Assembly: GCA_032209605.1 (NCBI GenBank)
Contig: JASFXZ010000001.1
Coordinates: 21,408,256 to 21,472,255, forward strand
DNA length: 64,000 bases
Source of the DNA: Mactromeris polynyma
Lineage: Eukaryota > Mollusca > Bivalvia > Venerida > Mactridae
Direction: 5' to 3'
The notes under the pieces are model-generated. The model saw nothing but the letters and a program-made list of their open reading frames with translations. It searched no databases and was not told where the DNA came from. The position numbers and the translations under genes are program-made. Shown piece after piece: positions 23,285 to 37,593 of this stretch. Within the stretch, counting starts at the first letter, position 1; each line of letters begins with the position of its first letter.

Positions 23285-26200
23285 TTTGACTTTATTCAGG
23301 AGCATTCGCCCAGATGCACCAAAAGTACTCATATTTTGATTGTGTACGTATTTATCACACACACACACATTGTTTTTCTGGTCTTAAGTCGATTTAAAGC
23401 GCGGTAATTGGTCATGAAACATTAGCATTCATAATTACATTAACACTAAAGTTGGCTAAACAATAACATAATCTTTAAACAACGAATTCAAAATATATTT
23501 ATCTACTAAGAACATAGCGCAAAAAAACATGTGACAAAGTTCTGGCAAAGGAACATTTACGGTACTATGGCTTTGTGCTAAACCCCTGTTGCGCAATGTT
23601 TGTTTCTAGGAGCATCCAGGAGTCTTAATTCACTCAGGGCACGAACGTTGAATTACGGTAGATAACATTCAAGGATGTTAATATAAATAATTCCAAGGTC
23701 TAAGAATACGGCTTAGACTTAAGCACAAACATCACACACGCTAACATTTAATTACTATAGTTCACGAAAGTACCGACTTAACGATGTACATGTAAATATT
23801 CTATTCTGTTCTGTTCTTAATCTTCATTATTTTAATGTCAATTGTATGAAAAACGACTCTTTAATTGGCACATTAAGATAAAAGAAGATACTAAGCTGAA
23901 GAATAGTTAAAAGCTCATAATTGCAATAGCGAGGAGCTTCGAAATACCCAAATGTATATTCCACAAGTGGCCCTTATGGTGGCCCCTATTAATTATCAAC
24001 AATTGGACAAAGACGTGTTTAAATGAGTTTTGAGTAACTGCGTTAATGAGGAATCTTTTACTGGCTTTGAGATTGCGAGTCAAGAATTCTACCATTCTCT
24101 TTCTGTGGTGAATTTCCATTAAAATATACCTTTGTTAAACCTATCCTGGTGATTTCAAATCATTTTCCCTTTATTTTCTCTGCAATACTTAGTGTTCAAC
24201 ATTGTATTTTCAAACTTATGCATACCTTTGCCTATCTGGAATGTCATACTTGTTAAGATTAATGCCCCCGACTTGAAAACGATCCTTTCTTTAATGACAG
24301 TATATTTGTTCAAAATTAATATATTGATGTGAAAATACTTTGTAATTCATCTTAAAGAAAGCATTCCCATGTGTTTCATAGGTTTATTACGTGCCTACAG
24401 CATTCTTTGACAAAATTACCCAGAATTCACTTCTTTCAGATGGGCGGTTTAAAGTATCATTTAAGCACTTATAATATTAGATCTATCAAATTTTGTGTAT
24501 CTACAATATTCTTAGTACAAATCATTATGCAGAATGTGTTTGAGATTTACTCTGTCAATTAATTAATATCATAAGTGTGGTACGATCGTTTCATAAGATG
24601 ATGTTTTAAATACGAATGCAGATGTTATGGCCCGTGATTTCCTTAACAATTGAATGCGAAAGACAATAAAAACAGTTGAGTTCCATCAACACAAAAACAC
24701 TCAGAATTCTCCAGTGAAGCCAAAATTGTTGATTGTCAAAACAGCAAAATCTTCAGCTACATTGAAAACACATGTGAATAAATTCAAAGACGTCTCCAAC
24801 GCATAGTTGCGGATAATAATGTTTTCAAGTGGCGCTCCGTTTTGATTATTTCTGTCTTTGAAAACTCGACAGTATTTTTACGGCTTTGATGAAAGAACAC
24901 TGCTAAGATCATTTTAATGGCAAACTCTTCAGAAACTATGTAGTTAAGTTCAGTTTTTGATCAATAAACATCAAACAATATGACAATGTATGTTGTGCAC
25001 GTGGCAAGCGTGTGTTGATTGAGATGATTCAGTCAATAAGTGCACGATATATTCACTTACAGATTTAAATAACTAAACTAATGAAAAAAGATCATGATGA
25101 TAGCTAGATGGTGTACAGTCGGGGTTTTTAAGGTTAATTGGTTGCAATAGATATAGACAAATGACAGTACTTAAATAAGCCGTTGTATCAGCAGATTTAT
25201 TTAGTTAAGGTACCCGGTGATAGTGTTTCATGGAGCATATTGCAACAAGCTGTTGGAAACAATATAAAACAATTAAAGTCATCTTGAATATTTATTTTAA
25301 TTATCGAACATGCATGTATTTCTATTCCACACTCAACGACCTGGCACTTAATGTAACTATGATATGGCAGTTTTTCGATTTAAAGCAACAACAGCAGCAA
25401 CAGCAACACCATCATACTAGTTCCATCATGTCATCACGCGTATTAAAACTTTTCGATGGTGACTTCAAAAATAGTATGACTGTTTTATGGTATAACGCTC
25501 ATTTGCAGGGGGATACGTAATCTGACTCTGCAATGGTCAATATTTTTACTGAAAAAAAATGAAAATATCATTCCTAGGCAACGGTCAAAGTTTTTTTGGT
25601 GCGTTATAGGGACTGCTTGACCATCATTAATAGTTTTGATGGTCAACATTTTTTACGAACAGTACACATGGAGTTTATCACCACCACTGCCATCAAACGT
25701 GACAATCTTTCAATATTTCCATATGACATTACATATGTTATCATTAAGTTGTCAATAGATATTGTGTTGCACGGACCATAAATCACTCTGCAATGTTTTT
25801 GTCAAAAAACGTCAAATTTGTGACACCCCTCGTTATTCAAAATATTCATTGCAATAAAGACTTTTACCAACGATATATATTTTTGTCACAAAAATTCATT
25901 ACGGAATATTCTCCGCTATTAATAAAAAAGGCTCACGGCGTACGCCGTGCTTGCTTTAATAAATTCAACCCTAATCATTAAGTGATTTGCGTTATGGGGG
26001 ACACGCATAAATGCACGTGTGTTTTGAAAATTCATGATGATTATTTTTGCTTCATGTTTTTGTCTCCTAGTAGTGTGTATATACCTGGAGTTGAGATACG
26101 ACTGGCAAATAACTTTCTAAATTCTATACCCCCACAATACCTAGGAATCCTCGCGTTTGTCGGATGATGGAACAAACCCTCGCAGAATTTGAAGCTATAA

Positions 26201-28419
26201 CTTCAAGTTTTAATCAAAGTGACTTTCGCTACATATACATGAACAAAACAACTAAACACAGCCATTTTTTCCTGAAATTCTGACTTGATGCCAAAATTCC
26301 AACTTGACAAACTAAAGTACATCTGATAGAGACAGCACATGTGGAAAGAAGTGTATAGCAGTTTGAGAAAGTGGTAAGCCATCTGAAAATCTTATTTCAC
26401 ATCGAGTGAAACACGTTCGAAATTCGAATAATTTCTTTCTACGTCAGCGATGAGGCAATTTGCGTGAGCTCCTATAGTTTTTAGACACCAAAGTATTCCA
26501 CGATCTATAATGCTTATTCATGTATAAAAAACGTATATTCTGGTTAGAAAAATAAGACTACGGAAAAAAGCAATTAATGCTTTTTCGAGTGAGAGTTAAT
26601 ATATTTATGATTTAGGTAAAGGGGCAACCCACTTTAGAGGTGCAATATACGATATTTTTGTCAAATCCAGAAGCCGACGTCCGCTCGGAAATGGGTGAAA
26701 ATTGGATTGCGAATGAAGCTGATTAATTTTCATGGTTATTATTTGCGTTATTAGCGATTATTTTAATAGAGATTGCTCGGTCTCCGGTCAGAATAAAAAT
26801 CATCTCTCAATCTGTATTGTATTAATTTCAAAGCGAGGCAATTTTCATAGAACACCAGTATGGCTAATTCAAAATTTCGTAAAAAGGATTTAAAAAAAAT
26901 CAACATTTAAAAGCCCACACAATCCATTACTATGACAACCAATTTCCTGTCTCTTAATTTGTTGATACGTTAATTAGTTAAATTTTCGTTTTTAAAGTTC
27001 AAAGTCCAGATTTTCTCGTTCGTCAAAGTTTTCATATAAAAAAGAAAAAAAACACACGAAACACATCAACTTCTAGCTGAGGGAAAAACCTCTTTTGTTT
27101 TAATTTTCACTCTTTGTTTCTCGTTTAGCGGAGGTGAATGTGTTAAAATTGTTTAACTTGTTTTGACACTTGTCATGATTAAATAAATGGCCATATCACG
27201 CGTACTATCTTTCATTAATTAATCAAAAAACGAGTTGATTTATAGTTAGCAACTGGATAAACTATTTTAATATCAAACCTCCTTAAGGTTGATATGAACA
27301 TTTAACATATATACCGAAAGGCCAGTGAAAGATTATATTATACCTTTCTCTTGATTCGTGTAAAAGTACAATAGGTTAGTCTTATTTTTACATTGTATAG
27401 TTCATTTCATGGATTACCCCTTCCGTTCACAGCTGTATGTTTTCATTTAAGTTAGAATTAATTGATATAACTGTTGTACATGTACCTTAAAACAAAGGTG
27501 TATCAGTTCTACGTGGGTTAGACGTTTGTTTTACGTACTTCATTTTACTAAGGAGGCGGTTTTAGCCACCGTATCATACCTAAATTAAGTTAATCGATCC
27601 GCGTTGAGCTTATCCGAGGTGCATTAGATGCAACATATGCGCGTTTAGACATGGATTGGTAAAATTTGCCGCGGAGTTGCTTGCACTTTTTTTTTAAATA
27701 CTACAGATACAACTTACTGCGGATGATGTAATGCATAATTCTGATAACGCATTATTTCCCGCGGATTTAATAGCTCGCTTATGCTACCCGGTGATAAAAT
27801 GCGCTGCAAAATTACAATGTATATTATGACAAGTTTCAAATGCGCGTTTTTTGTTGTGCATGTCTGATACATAGAAACGCACGCCAAATATCTTAGGCAG
27901 TTCAATTCGGTAATACTGACTGTCGCTTCTGTATCTTGTTAACTCTTAATTATTACATAATATGCGATCACCTTGGCAAGCGTATACTGCTCAGTTATTC
28001 AGATATTTTTTTACAAAATAGAGAAGTTGAGAAATTATTTGTTAGCTGGTATGAGTAATTAATCACACACTTTACTACTCTAGTTATTGTGTCTTGGAGA
28101 GGTATGCGAAACTACGTATCACGTGAGAACGACTTTATTGTGCATTTTACAAATATTTTTACGAATAGAACACAGACTGGTTCCAAGTTTTATCCACAAC
28201 TTCGTGTCAGTGTTTCTTTTTAATTGAAACCAGTCAACAGTAGAATGATCCTGTTGGTTTACGGTAATAACTTTACATCTACAGTCTTTACACACATGTC
28301 TGTAAGTTCGAGTAACTGAAAGCTGACGAGGGTTTGTTCACCTATTCGTGGTGCGAAATAATGATTATTGAATGAACTTTGTACATCTAAATACTGAAGA
28401 CAATATGCGCTTTAGGCTT
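23285..28419. other. Non-coding desert
   Basis: There is no supported gene. A short CA run (23347-23368), a CAA/CAG run (25387-25409) and a perfect 16-bp palindrome (25934-25949) are present. The segment at about 26600-26860 looks less random and might be regulatory (see findings). Confidence 0.4.
25934..25949. repeat. Perfect 16-bp GC-rich palindrome
   Basis: cacggcgtacgccgtg is self-complementary in an otherwise AT-rich stretch. It could be a dimeric protein site or chance; no further context supports a role. Confidence 0.6.
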
Positions 28420-28423
28420 ACAG

Positions 28424-28520
28424 ATTCGAAACGCAAATGATGTCGTAAATTTCAGATTTTAAACGCAAATGATGTCGTAAAATGACAGATTTTAAAACGC
28501 AAATTATGTCGTAAAATTCA
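28424..28520. repeat. Tandem repeat, 32-34-bp unit, three copies
   Basis: acgcaaatgatgtcgtaaa begins at 28431 and 28463, with a one-base variant at 28497. Each copy is preceded by cagatt. It is a recent small local duplication. Confidence 0.85.
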
Positions 28521-30508
28521 TTTTTACGTTGAGTTGTATATTGAAATATTGTTTAGCCATAAAATTCATCATCATGTCAATCTCAACAATAAGCAGTAAT
28601 ATTTCCACGGCTAACTGTACATGTATGTATAAAAAACCCATAAAATCGAATAAATTTCTGACTGATGTTGCAAATTCATTTTGAAAATGTCTTGCCCCAT
28701 GGGCATGAGGCGCTCTTTTAAATTAATAAACGGATCACATTTTATTACACAAAATCTGAGTTGTCTGAAATGCCACGTTTATTATTAAAAAGCAAATTTT
28801 ATTATTATTTATGATTCATGAATCAACATACCGTCAAGATATACATGTCTAATCTTTAAAATACCCATGGAAACGTTAGTGTGTGTTTTGCATTTCGTCG
28901 CATTATTTCCAAAACCCCCATAACTTGTTCGTCATCTTTTTGAGAAAAAGGTCTTTAAAGTTTTCCCCTCTTGCGATAATTGATACATACGGGGTTATGG
29001 AATTGCATTTTATTTAAGTTACGTGCATTTCTGAACAATATAGGTAGAACATATATAGAAAGAGCTTGGATAGACGGTTTCAACGCTACCAAATACTCAA
29101 AACCGCCAACAATTTATTTACGGGGTTCTGGAAATAAGGGGACAATTAAACAGATAACAACAACATCCTTATATGCTCATTTTAACAGAACCCAAATCGT
29201 ACTCGCAACTAGACCAATGTGCACGAATACGAAACATGGTAAAATATTAACTGACCCGTCTGTCTTTTTGAAGCACTAACCGTCTTCTGCTTTATCTGTC
29301 TGCTACATAATGTGGGAAATAGATTTTGGTTTTTACATGTAGACATATAATACTGAGTACGCCGTTTAGAAACGTGTAATTCAGATTTGCTCAAGTTTCG
29401 TGGACTTACATAGGACTTAGTAAAAGAAAAGGACTTTAAACGATATTAGTTCATGTTTGTGCAACATGTATATGCTATGTCCACTTACATTCAACATGTA
29501 TTTTCATATGAAAGAAGTTTCCAAATGCAATAAATTGATGCTTTGTAATCATTTCACAGGACAAAACTGTGCGTCTTGTAAATGCACTGAGTATATTTAA
29601 AGGTATTGACTTGACAATAAAATACTTGATATTACAGTCTATTAAGACTATGAACCGTACATGCAATATAAATTTAATCTTAGTGAATAAAGACTCACAC
29701 TTCATTCGTTTTTACCTCGGATTTAATTTTCACGGAGCGTTATCATTCGCATGAAATGTTTTATGAATATCTGGGCACTAGAAATGAACAGTTTTAACGA
29801 TATCATATCGGTTAATGTTCGAATTTTTTATATCCCCCCTAACATAAAAAAGATAACGATTGAAAGAGTTATGGATTATGTCCATTTAATGGACTTGAGA
29901 AGTGACCTTTCACTGCTGAAGTTTAATTCCTCCGAGAATATATCTATGTCAAACAATCGAAATAATCATCCAAATTGCTTGTATAAATTTTCAGAACGAG
30001 GCTGAACTATGAATCCCTAAACACTATATAATGTATACATATTCATTATCGACTTTTATCGAAACATTAGAGGAATCCGAAGACTAAATATTTGTCTCTG
30101 CAATTACATACTACTTTCAGCTTGGGAATTTTCTAAATCTACGGTTAAACCCGTTTAAGCCGTATGTAATTTATGTAATTGTGCATAAAAAGATACCGAA
30201 AGGCTTAACCACAAACACGGGATTGACTGTATTCGGAGACAAAAGGGCCGTGGATTTGGTGCAAAACTATAATTCAAAGTTCAAATTTGTTATTAGCATA
30301 ATCAGCAATATGCATGGCCTTTGGCCATTTTCAAAACTTACATAGATATAGCACAAACAGATACAATGACGTAATAAACATTAACATCATATCATCAAGG
30401 GACATAATTGACGAATTTCGCAACATTTAACAATTGTTTAACAAATGTTTTTGGTTAACATGAATGAAATAATTACCTGGCCACGATATACTTACTAAAA
30501 CCTGTCTT
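28521..30508. other. Non-coding stretch, nothing recognised
   Basis: Frames up to 99 codons occur (for example 28980-29279), but none has a recognisable domain, a good start context or exon signals that I could defend. Confidence 0.35.
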
Positions 30509-30558
30509 TACTATTAGCACGGACCTGTAAACCGGTTTATAGGTCCGTGCTATTAGTA
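30509..30558. repeat. 50-bp near-perfect palindrome
   Basis: The sequence is symmetric about 30533/30534 with central aaaccggttt. The arms (tactattagcacggacct and its complement) differ at only two paired positions, with no loop. Such DNA could extrude a cruciform, or be a bare foldback remnant. Confidence 0.9.
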
Positions 30559-31645
30559 TATCTAACTAAAACATAAAAGAAAGTGGTATTCGTTTTCAAC
30601 AACATTTTGAGTACATAACATACATTTTCTATTAATCCTATCAGTTCTTAGTAACTCTGGAAGCAACTTCAATAGTTTGGGACGCAATACCCCGACATTA
30701 AAATGAAACTGCTAGGAACTGCTTACGAATTGCGTATCAGAACCAATCTTTGAGACAGTATACGACGTTTATTTGATTATACACTGAAACGATTTTCTAA
30801 TTTCTGCTGTTTATCAATTATGACTGAACTTTGTAAAAGCAGATGTTTTTGGAATGTCGTGTGTGAATCTTGGGTCTCTGAGGTATTGGTAAGAATGAAG
30901 TAAAACAACATAAGTTTATAAGATTTAATTGTATTATTTTTTAAAACACATGGCAATATAGGAAATGATATTTAGGTTGATTTTCTGTTTTAAACAAGTT
31001 AAGTTTGTCTGTCATTTTATTTTTAACCACAGTCCCTTCGCATTCGGCGTCTTAATTAATCGTATTCTTAGAATATGAATTTCTTCCTCTCGAGCGACCG
31101 TAGACTTACAGGTCAAGAATTAAGATATAATGGACGACGACAATTTCTCCCTGGAACGTTTATTTGCCCCCATAAACTCACTACTATAAAATATTTCTGT
31201 TTGCAATTAAATTGTTATGCTTAATCTATACCGTAAATCCGTCCACTTTCTTCCTTTAATTAAAATATATTGATTAGTATTAAAAAGGACTGGTCTTAGC
31301 AAAAATCTTGGAGGCTTTAAATCAACGTAAGAGGGCAGATTAGTTGGTTCTAATTACACGAAGTCATCTCAATATGGGTTTTATGAAGTGTATTTTCGAA
31401 ACCGCCCGTTGTTTTATTAGTATAAAATCAAAGTGAAACAGTCGTCTTTTAATCATGGAATATTGGAAACTACTTTATATTCTTGATTAGAATATTGGCT
31501 GACAAAGATGTCATCAGTACTAATATATTTTTAGATACGTCTCATCGCTACAGAATTATTAAATGTTTTGTCGTCTTATAGCAAAATCGTTGATGTATTG
31601 AAAGAAAGCGGACAAAACAGTCGCAGAAATATAAATACAGTAAAC
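30559..31645. other. Non-coding stretch, nothing recognised
   Basis: AT-rich sequence with short random frames only. Confidence 0.35.
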
Positions 31646-31690
31646 GAACAGAACAGAACAGAACAGAACAGAACAGAACAGAACAGAACA
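31646..31690. repeat. Pentanucleotide microsatellite (GAACA)9
   Basis: Nine uninterrupted copies of gaaca. The small reading frames crossing it on both strands are by-products. Confidence 0.97.
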
Positions 31691-32660
31691 TGTCTTTTAT
31701 TTTTCAAACACATGCAGATTGCAAAACAATATATTTGGAAAAACATGTGAACAGACAATATTGATAAATGTATGTACAATGACGGACATTTGTAAACACG
31801 AGGATTAGGAGGTGGGGATAGTGATCACACTTTATTATAGTCAGTCGAACAAATTAACCTGATCTTGACCATTTTTTAAATGAACATATTATTTAAAGAT
31901 TTCGCCGACTATTTCAGTTTCTGTAAGCTATGAGGACATTATCAGCCTCCTTCTTCTTTTAAATTCTTAACTTGGCGTAACGGTTGATGTTTTCAGTGAC
32001 TATGATTATTGTAAAAGGGACAGAAACGTGAAATAAGTCTGCTAATTTTTGGCACGTCTACCCAACATATTTCGGGTGCACTTGTAAGTAGTAAGTTCGT
32101 ACATCTGTAACGAGTAAACTAAACCTAAAAGAAATCATGAACGAAAAAGCAAACCAGACCAATTTCAGTAGGACAGGGTATCCCAAACCGGGACAATTCA
32201 TTTAGGATGGCTTGACTATAGGTGTAGGAATCAATCGTTCTTGGCCTTTTATTTCCAATTCATGGTTCGAGTCTTCTAGACGATCAAGTTTCACACCAGT
32301 GTTTGCTTCAAACGCATTAACATAACAATACAATGCATTGTGCAACTTAACAGAATGATAAACATTGCCAGAACATTGGCAACACATTTCATCTACTTAA
32401 TGTCAAAGATTTTTTTCTTCTGTTCTCGGAAAATCTTCTCTGAAAAAACCTGTCCTGACCGCAAATTTAAAATTAACAATTTAAGTGTGTGTTTTATCAC
32501 AAGTCTGGTATTATTCAACAACTCTCCCGAGAACGTTTAAAATAAAGTTACCCATAAATTCAGATTGAAGTCTGTTTAGCAAATAAAAAAGAAGTTTTTT
32601 TTCTCTCATGAAAAAGATGGATGTTTATAGCAATGGTTATTGGCTTGTTTCATAACTGGG
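31691..32660. other. Non-coding stretch, nothing recognised
   Basis: No supported gene or repeat was seen. Confidence 0.35.
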
Positions 32661-32677
32661 TCTGAGGGAATAAATTG

Positions 32678-32780
32678 AAACCAGTCTAAAGATGCAAGCC
32701 GCTGATTGGCTGGTTCTAAGCGCAGTCTTAAAACTGACCAATGAAAGGGCTGCGTTCTGAGACTGGTCTTCAAACTTAGT
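32678..32780. mobile_element. Dispersed repeat, family D, copy 1
   Basis: accagtctaaa, then ctgattggctggttct, then cttaaaa.tgaccaat are shared in the same order with 44332-44420. The outer accagtct and a downstream agactggt are inverted, which suggests a small foldback element. Class is uncertain. Confidence 0.6.
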
Positions 32781-33827
32781 TTTAAAACACTGTGTCCCTG
32801 GTGTTAATGTCAAAGCTCTTTGTTTCAAACTCGGTTGTTCATTTGGTGAATCTACATAGTACATTGCACTTGTTGTATGGAATTCTGCTGCTTTTAATTC
32901 TAAATCGATTAATATTGTTTCTGTTATAAAATCTGTAAAATAACGCAACACATTCGAAAAACATTAGCAGAATAAAAACATTTATGTAAGGAAAAGCCAC
33001 GTGACATTGCAATGCGGCATTCATAACGTATCCTTGAATTTAAGATTTCTACAAATTGATTAATGATACATTAACGTCTATTGAATTAAATTGTGTTTAA
33101 AGACAAGAACGATATCTGAATCTCACTAGTGGTTCTACATGAAGTTTATTGGGAAACAGATATTTGTTCAATCGATTCAAGTTGTTTCGAATTTCAAAAT
33201 TTCAATATTTCAGGACACTCGAACGACTTAAATATCATATTTGTATTATCGTCATGGCTATCAATACGTTCTGTTGCTTAAATAACCAAAATTACTAAAA
33301 TAGATAGTTTTCACAAACACTCGCAAAATCTCGTCTACTTAGTCTGTAAAAGTGAGAGATTTTATTAAAATTGCAAGGCATTGTGGGAGAAAGGTACAAG
33401 ACGAAACCGACTTGGAATCCTCCAACGCCGCCAACAGAATAGCATCCCCCGACATGCTATTAAAGTGCAGACCTCCATTATTTCAAGGTCACAATGTTTT
33501 TGAACTAATGCCATACATACATATAAGGTACTAAAATATTTCACTTCTCTAAAACAGTCTGAAAGTCAACAGCTTCAATGACTTTAATGTGTTTTTTAAT
33601 AAATTATTTACAATTCCAACTTAGTCTATAAAGTGAAACGTAAGACACGTAGTGGTATTGACTGTCACAATGAGATGAAATGGTTGGAAAACTTGAAAAT
33701 GTCTGGATAAACGAAAGATAGCAGTTGACGTACAGTTGAATATTTTCTTACTTTGTAATGGGGTTTTAAAACCATAAAAGTATGCGTCATGTAATGACTT
33801 TTCCAACTACATGTATAAGGGTAGAGA
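32781..33827. other. Non-coding stretch, nothing recognised
   Basis: Only short random frames. Confidence 0.35.
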
Positions 33828-33950
33828 AGGACCCCATGTGGACTCTTGGGTAGAACCATCGACCTCCGGTAAGGTAGCCGAATAGCTTCCTTACTTACAC
33901 AATCTTCATCTTGGGTGCAGTTCGAACCCGTGGCGTTAAACGACAGCGAC
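33828..33950 (+). mobile_element. SINE-like element with degenerate tRNA-type promoter
   Basis: tggactcttgggtagaacca followed by cgacctcc matches the head of the element at 38160. A B-box-like gttcgaaccc lies at about 33920. It does not fold as an intact tRNA that I can see, so I call it a tRNA-derived SINE remnant. Confidence 0.45.
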
Positions 33951-35230
33951 CATAACCATTCAACCACAGAGATCCCTTCTCTGCGGGGTACGCAAACATT
34001 GATATAGCTATTTAACTTCGTGTGCTGGGAGTCCAATCTTCGGCCACCAGTCCTAAACTCGTATTTCTTACAACACGTGTCCATGTCACATTAACAACAA
34101 AGGATACATGACAATGTGTGTTAAGTGTCATCATTTAGCCCTCTAGTCAAAACTATATTTGCGGTCAAAGTTGATTTCACTCGAAAAATATACATGTACT
34201 CTAATGTTTTAATTTAACCTATCTACATTTTTATTACTTTCCATCCATTAAAGGTCGGTTGTCAACATTTAGGTAAACACCAGGGGCTATTTAAGATGGA
34301 TGCATTCACTTAATCGACGATTTTGAGTTAATTTACATTGTTTTATCATTTAAAATGTTTAAATTTTAATCGGAAATTGCCGAGATGTTGCGATTGTTCA
34401 AATTTTAGATTTTTATGACATTTTTCGGGTTGCATGTGGTACAGGCTGATATTCACCGACCTCTTTCGATGTTTGTTGATATGGCGTATGCTCTAAAACA
34501 TAAAATAATAAGATTATATGTCATTACAAGAGATGCACATGAGTCTTTTATGCTAGAACTCGAATAATGTGCTTTCAAGATATCAACTTTTCTACACGAA
34601 ATTAAAGAAATATGTGTGTTTACGGTACGTCACTCGCCTTCGGAATACTTCGGCCCGAGAGATACCGAGGGAATACGAATGCTTAATCGTATATTACGGT
34701 GTGCAGAGTGCGCTTAACAGGTTTTACGGTACTTTCAGCGACTGAGGCATGAACGTTTTACCGTAAACATTTAGCAGGTGTCTGAAATGATAAATAAATA
34801 TCTTAACAAAAATGACAAAATCTTAATGACTAGCTCAGGTCAGTCGCAAAACGTTACTAAATAAAATATATATGACATCAGAGGAATTTAAATTTATTTG
34901 ATTTAATGAGATGTTTAGTGTCACTGTTAATTTAAATGTTTAAAAGATAAACGACAACAGTAGAAAATTGGTACAATTAATGACTTGATACATTTATCAT
35001 TAAACATACTTGGTTTGTTCACAATGTATTGTAAATGTACGCAAGTAAGTGTGAATAAACAGTTTTATTTATAAATGTATTATATAGCTTCTCTGTACAA
35101 CATGAAAAATATCTTTTTTGTGAGTTACTTATTATGTACGTTCAGGAACTTCTTAGTAGATGCAGCTTTAATGAATTTCGTGGTGTTCATTTTTGTCTTT
35201 ATCCAGTCTTTGATCTTACTTTACACCGAC
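33951..35230. other. Non-coding stretch, nothing recognised
   Basis: No supported feature was seen before the trinucleotide tract starts. Confidence 0.35.
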
Positions 35231-35815
35231 TATATCATCATCTGTCACATTATCGTCATCGTTTGGATCAAAGTCAGTATAACCATCACCAACACCACCA
35301 ACATCACTATCATCACCATTACAATCATCACCTCCACCATAATTATCATCACTATCACCAGCATCATCATCATTATACTCACAATCATCAACCATATCAT
35401 CATCATCATCACTGCCACCACTATCATCATCATCATCATCATCATAAACATCATCATCATCATCACTGCCACCACTATCATCATCATCATCATCATCATC
35501 ATAAACATCATCATCATCATCACTGCCACCACTACCACCACTATCATCATCATCATAAACATCATCATCATCATTACCACAACGTTCGTCTTCATCTTCC
35601 ACATTACCATCGTCAATACCACCACCAGCATCATCATAAACATTATCATCATCTTCATTTTATCGTCATCATCATCAATACCACCACCATCATCATCATC
35701 ATAAACATTATCATCATCAATCTCACCACCATCATCATCATCATAAACATTATCATCACTACCACCATCATCATCACAACCTCATATACCATAATCGTCA
35801 TCGCTATCATTATAT
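35231..35815. repeat. Imperfect ATC/CAT trinucleotide tract, about 585 bp
   Basis: Long runs of catcat are interrupted by caccac, ataaac and actgcc. A larger unit of 54-57 bp (actgccaccacta plus CAT run plus ataaac) repeats at 35411, 35465 and 35522. Every reading frame is kept open, producing false poly-His, poly-Ile/Thr, poly-Asp and poly-Met proteins on both strands. Confidence 0.95.
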
Positions 35816-36720
35816 AAAGGAAGGAAAGGGATGATCTGTTGACATGCATTCACCATGCAATGTGTTCAGTCGTACGTTAAACTGCGGAGGTGTCCTTAAA
35901 ATCATTTTATAATCAATATATGAATAATCTAAACATCGTGTTTTCATTAATTACGATATTAAGTGCTAACTTAAAATATCACAGCGATAATGAATATCAT
36001 AATTATAGAGAAAATTGCCGTTCTTTTTACTAATTTAAAAAAAATCTATTATTGTGTACTAAAATGTATATCTTCGTGCAGTTCTAGTATAGAGCATTTG
36101 AAGATGTTATCATTCATGGTTGGTCTTCGTCTGACCTTAACACGTATTTCTTTACTCTGAGTGTTCCTTTTCAAACATTTGTTTTCGAATTTCTTTCATA
36201 ACAACTGAATTCACACATTTGCAGACGACTCTATGAAAATCGTAATTCTGATAAAAACGTTCGCAGACTGTCGATAGAACTGAATACAGGCGTGAATTTA
36301 GTTTCCATAATTTCTTTGTAACTCTATTGACCACCGAAAGCTCACTATTTACAGATCACGAATTATTCCAGCAGACGACCGTTAATAGCAACAATGGACA
36401 TTAATAATTCATCAAGATCGTGATTAATTTTGTTTTTCATTATAAGAATTAACTTTGAAATACGATTTTAAGCTCACTATCTCATATTTGTCGTGGTCAG
36501 TTGTGTTTACAAAAACAAATTAGTTTTTTTCTAATCACGAAATCGGCAATCGCCCGGATGATACTGATTAGTGTGCCAAGCGGAAGTCAGCTTTTCACGT
36601 GCAGTTGGTACGTTGTTTTAAACATGATTCGTTATCTCTTTCTGAACAGAAAACGCGAGCGATGGTCAGTTTGTAAAATATCCTAAATGCTCCCATCTGT
36701 ATTAGCAGTTGGCATGTTTG
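35816..36720. other. Non-coding stretch, nothing recognised
   Basis: No supported gene or repeat. Confidence 0.35.
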
Positions 36721-37561
36721 TCGGAGTGGGTGGGGTATTTTGTGTCAAAATCTATGTGACATACTAGGGGCCAGGTTAAACACTGTCCTTTAATATTTAT
36801 CATTATTCTTCCACCATCTTCTATTTTTGGAGATTCATTTGCTACGAATAATATGTGTTTAAGTGTGTTGTTTTAATAATGTAAATATTTCGTGATAAGG
36901 ATTAGTATTAAGATGGTATGTCTTTCCAATCCTGATTGATAGCCTCTATTTCAAAAGCTCACGTGACATTTGTGAATATGTCATTGATGAAACAAGTTGC
37001 TTTTTGGTAGCAGACGAAAGTAATTTGAAAAAAAAACTTTTACCACTTAATACGTCCAGACGGAAAGGAGTTTTTCTATATTCTACATCACAATTCAAAA
37101 TTCATAGACTTTACGAGCAAATAACGAACGGTCGTGAATATTGAATGACCATAACGATAAAATTGCGTTTATAACATATTTTATAGACAGTTCCGGGAAC
37201 CAACTTACCACAGATTGACTTTGACTATCTCTATGTCGTCTGCTGCGCTGACATTGAGTATGATCAAACACGATAGTGTATTGTCTCTATATATGTACAG
37301 CATGCATGGATGGAAGGGTTATGTAATGTAGTAGAATTTATATAGATCATAATCGCGGTTCATTGTGTATAGAATAGATAACGAGTGGAGTTGTCTATAT
37401 AAAATAGAAACGAACGTAGAAAAATATTCACAGCAGCATTGTATTATTCAAAGCAAAATAGAAGAGTGTGGAAGAAAAATTATAATGATAAAAGGATAGC
37501 GTTCAACCTGGCTCCGAGTATGTCACATATATTTTGACACAAAGTACCCCACCCACTCCGT
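36721..37561. mobile_element. Large inverted-repeat element with 57-bp arms
   Basis: The arm 36721-36777 (cggagtgggtggggtatttt at its outer edge) is the reverse complement of 37505-37561 at about 52 of 57 positions. The 727-bp spacer has no coding frame. This fits a non-autonomous DNA transposon or foldback element. I could not identify a clear target-site duplication. Confidence 0.7.
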
Positions 37562-37593
37562 ACAGTGTTCAAAGTATATTACACGATATATAT

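Noticed and set aside
35075..35817. Frames of 128-227 codons on both strands over the ATC tract
   Set aside because: Trinucleotide repeat artefacts encoding poly-His, poly-Ile/Thr, poly-Asp or poly-Met.
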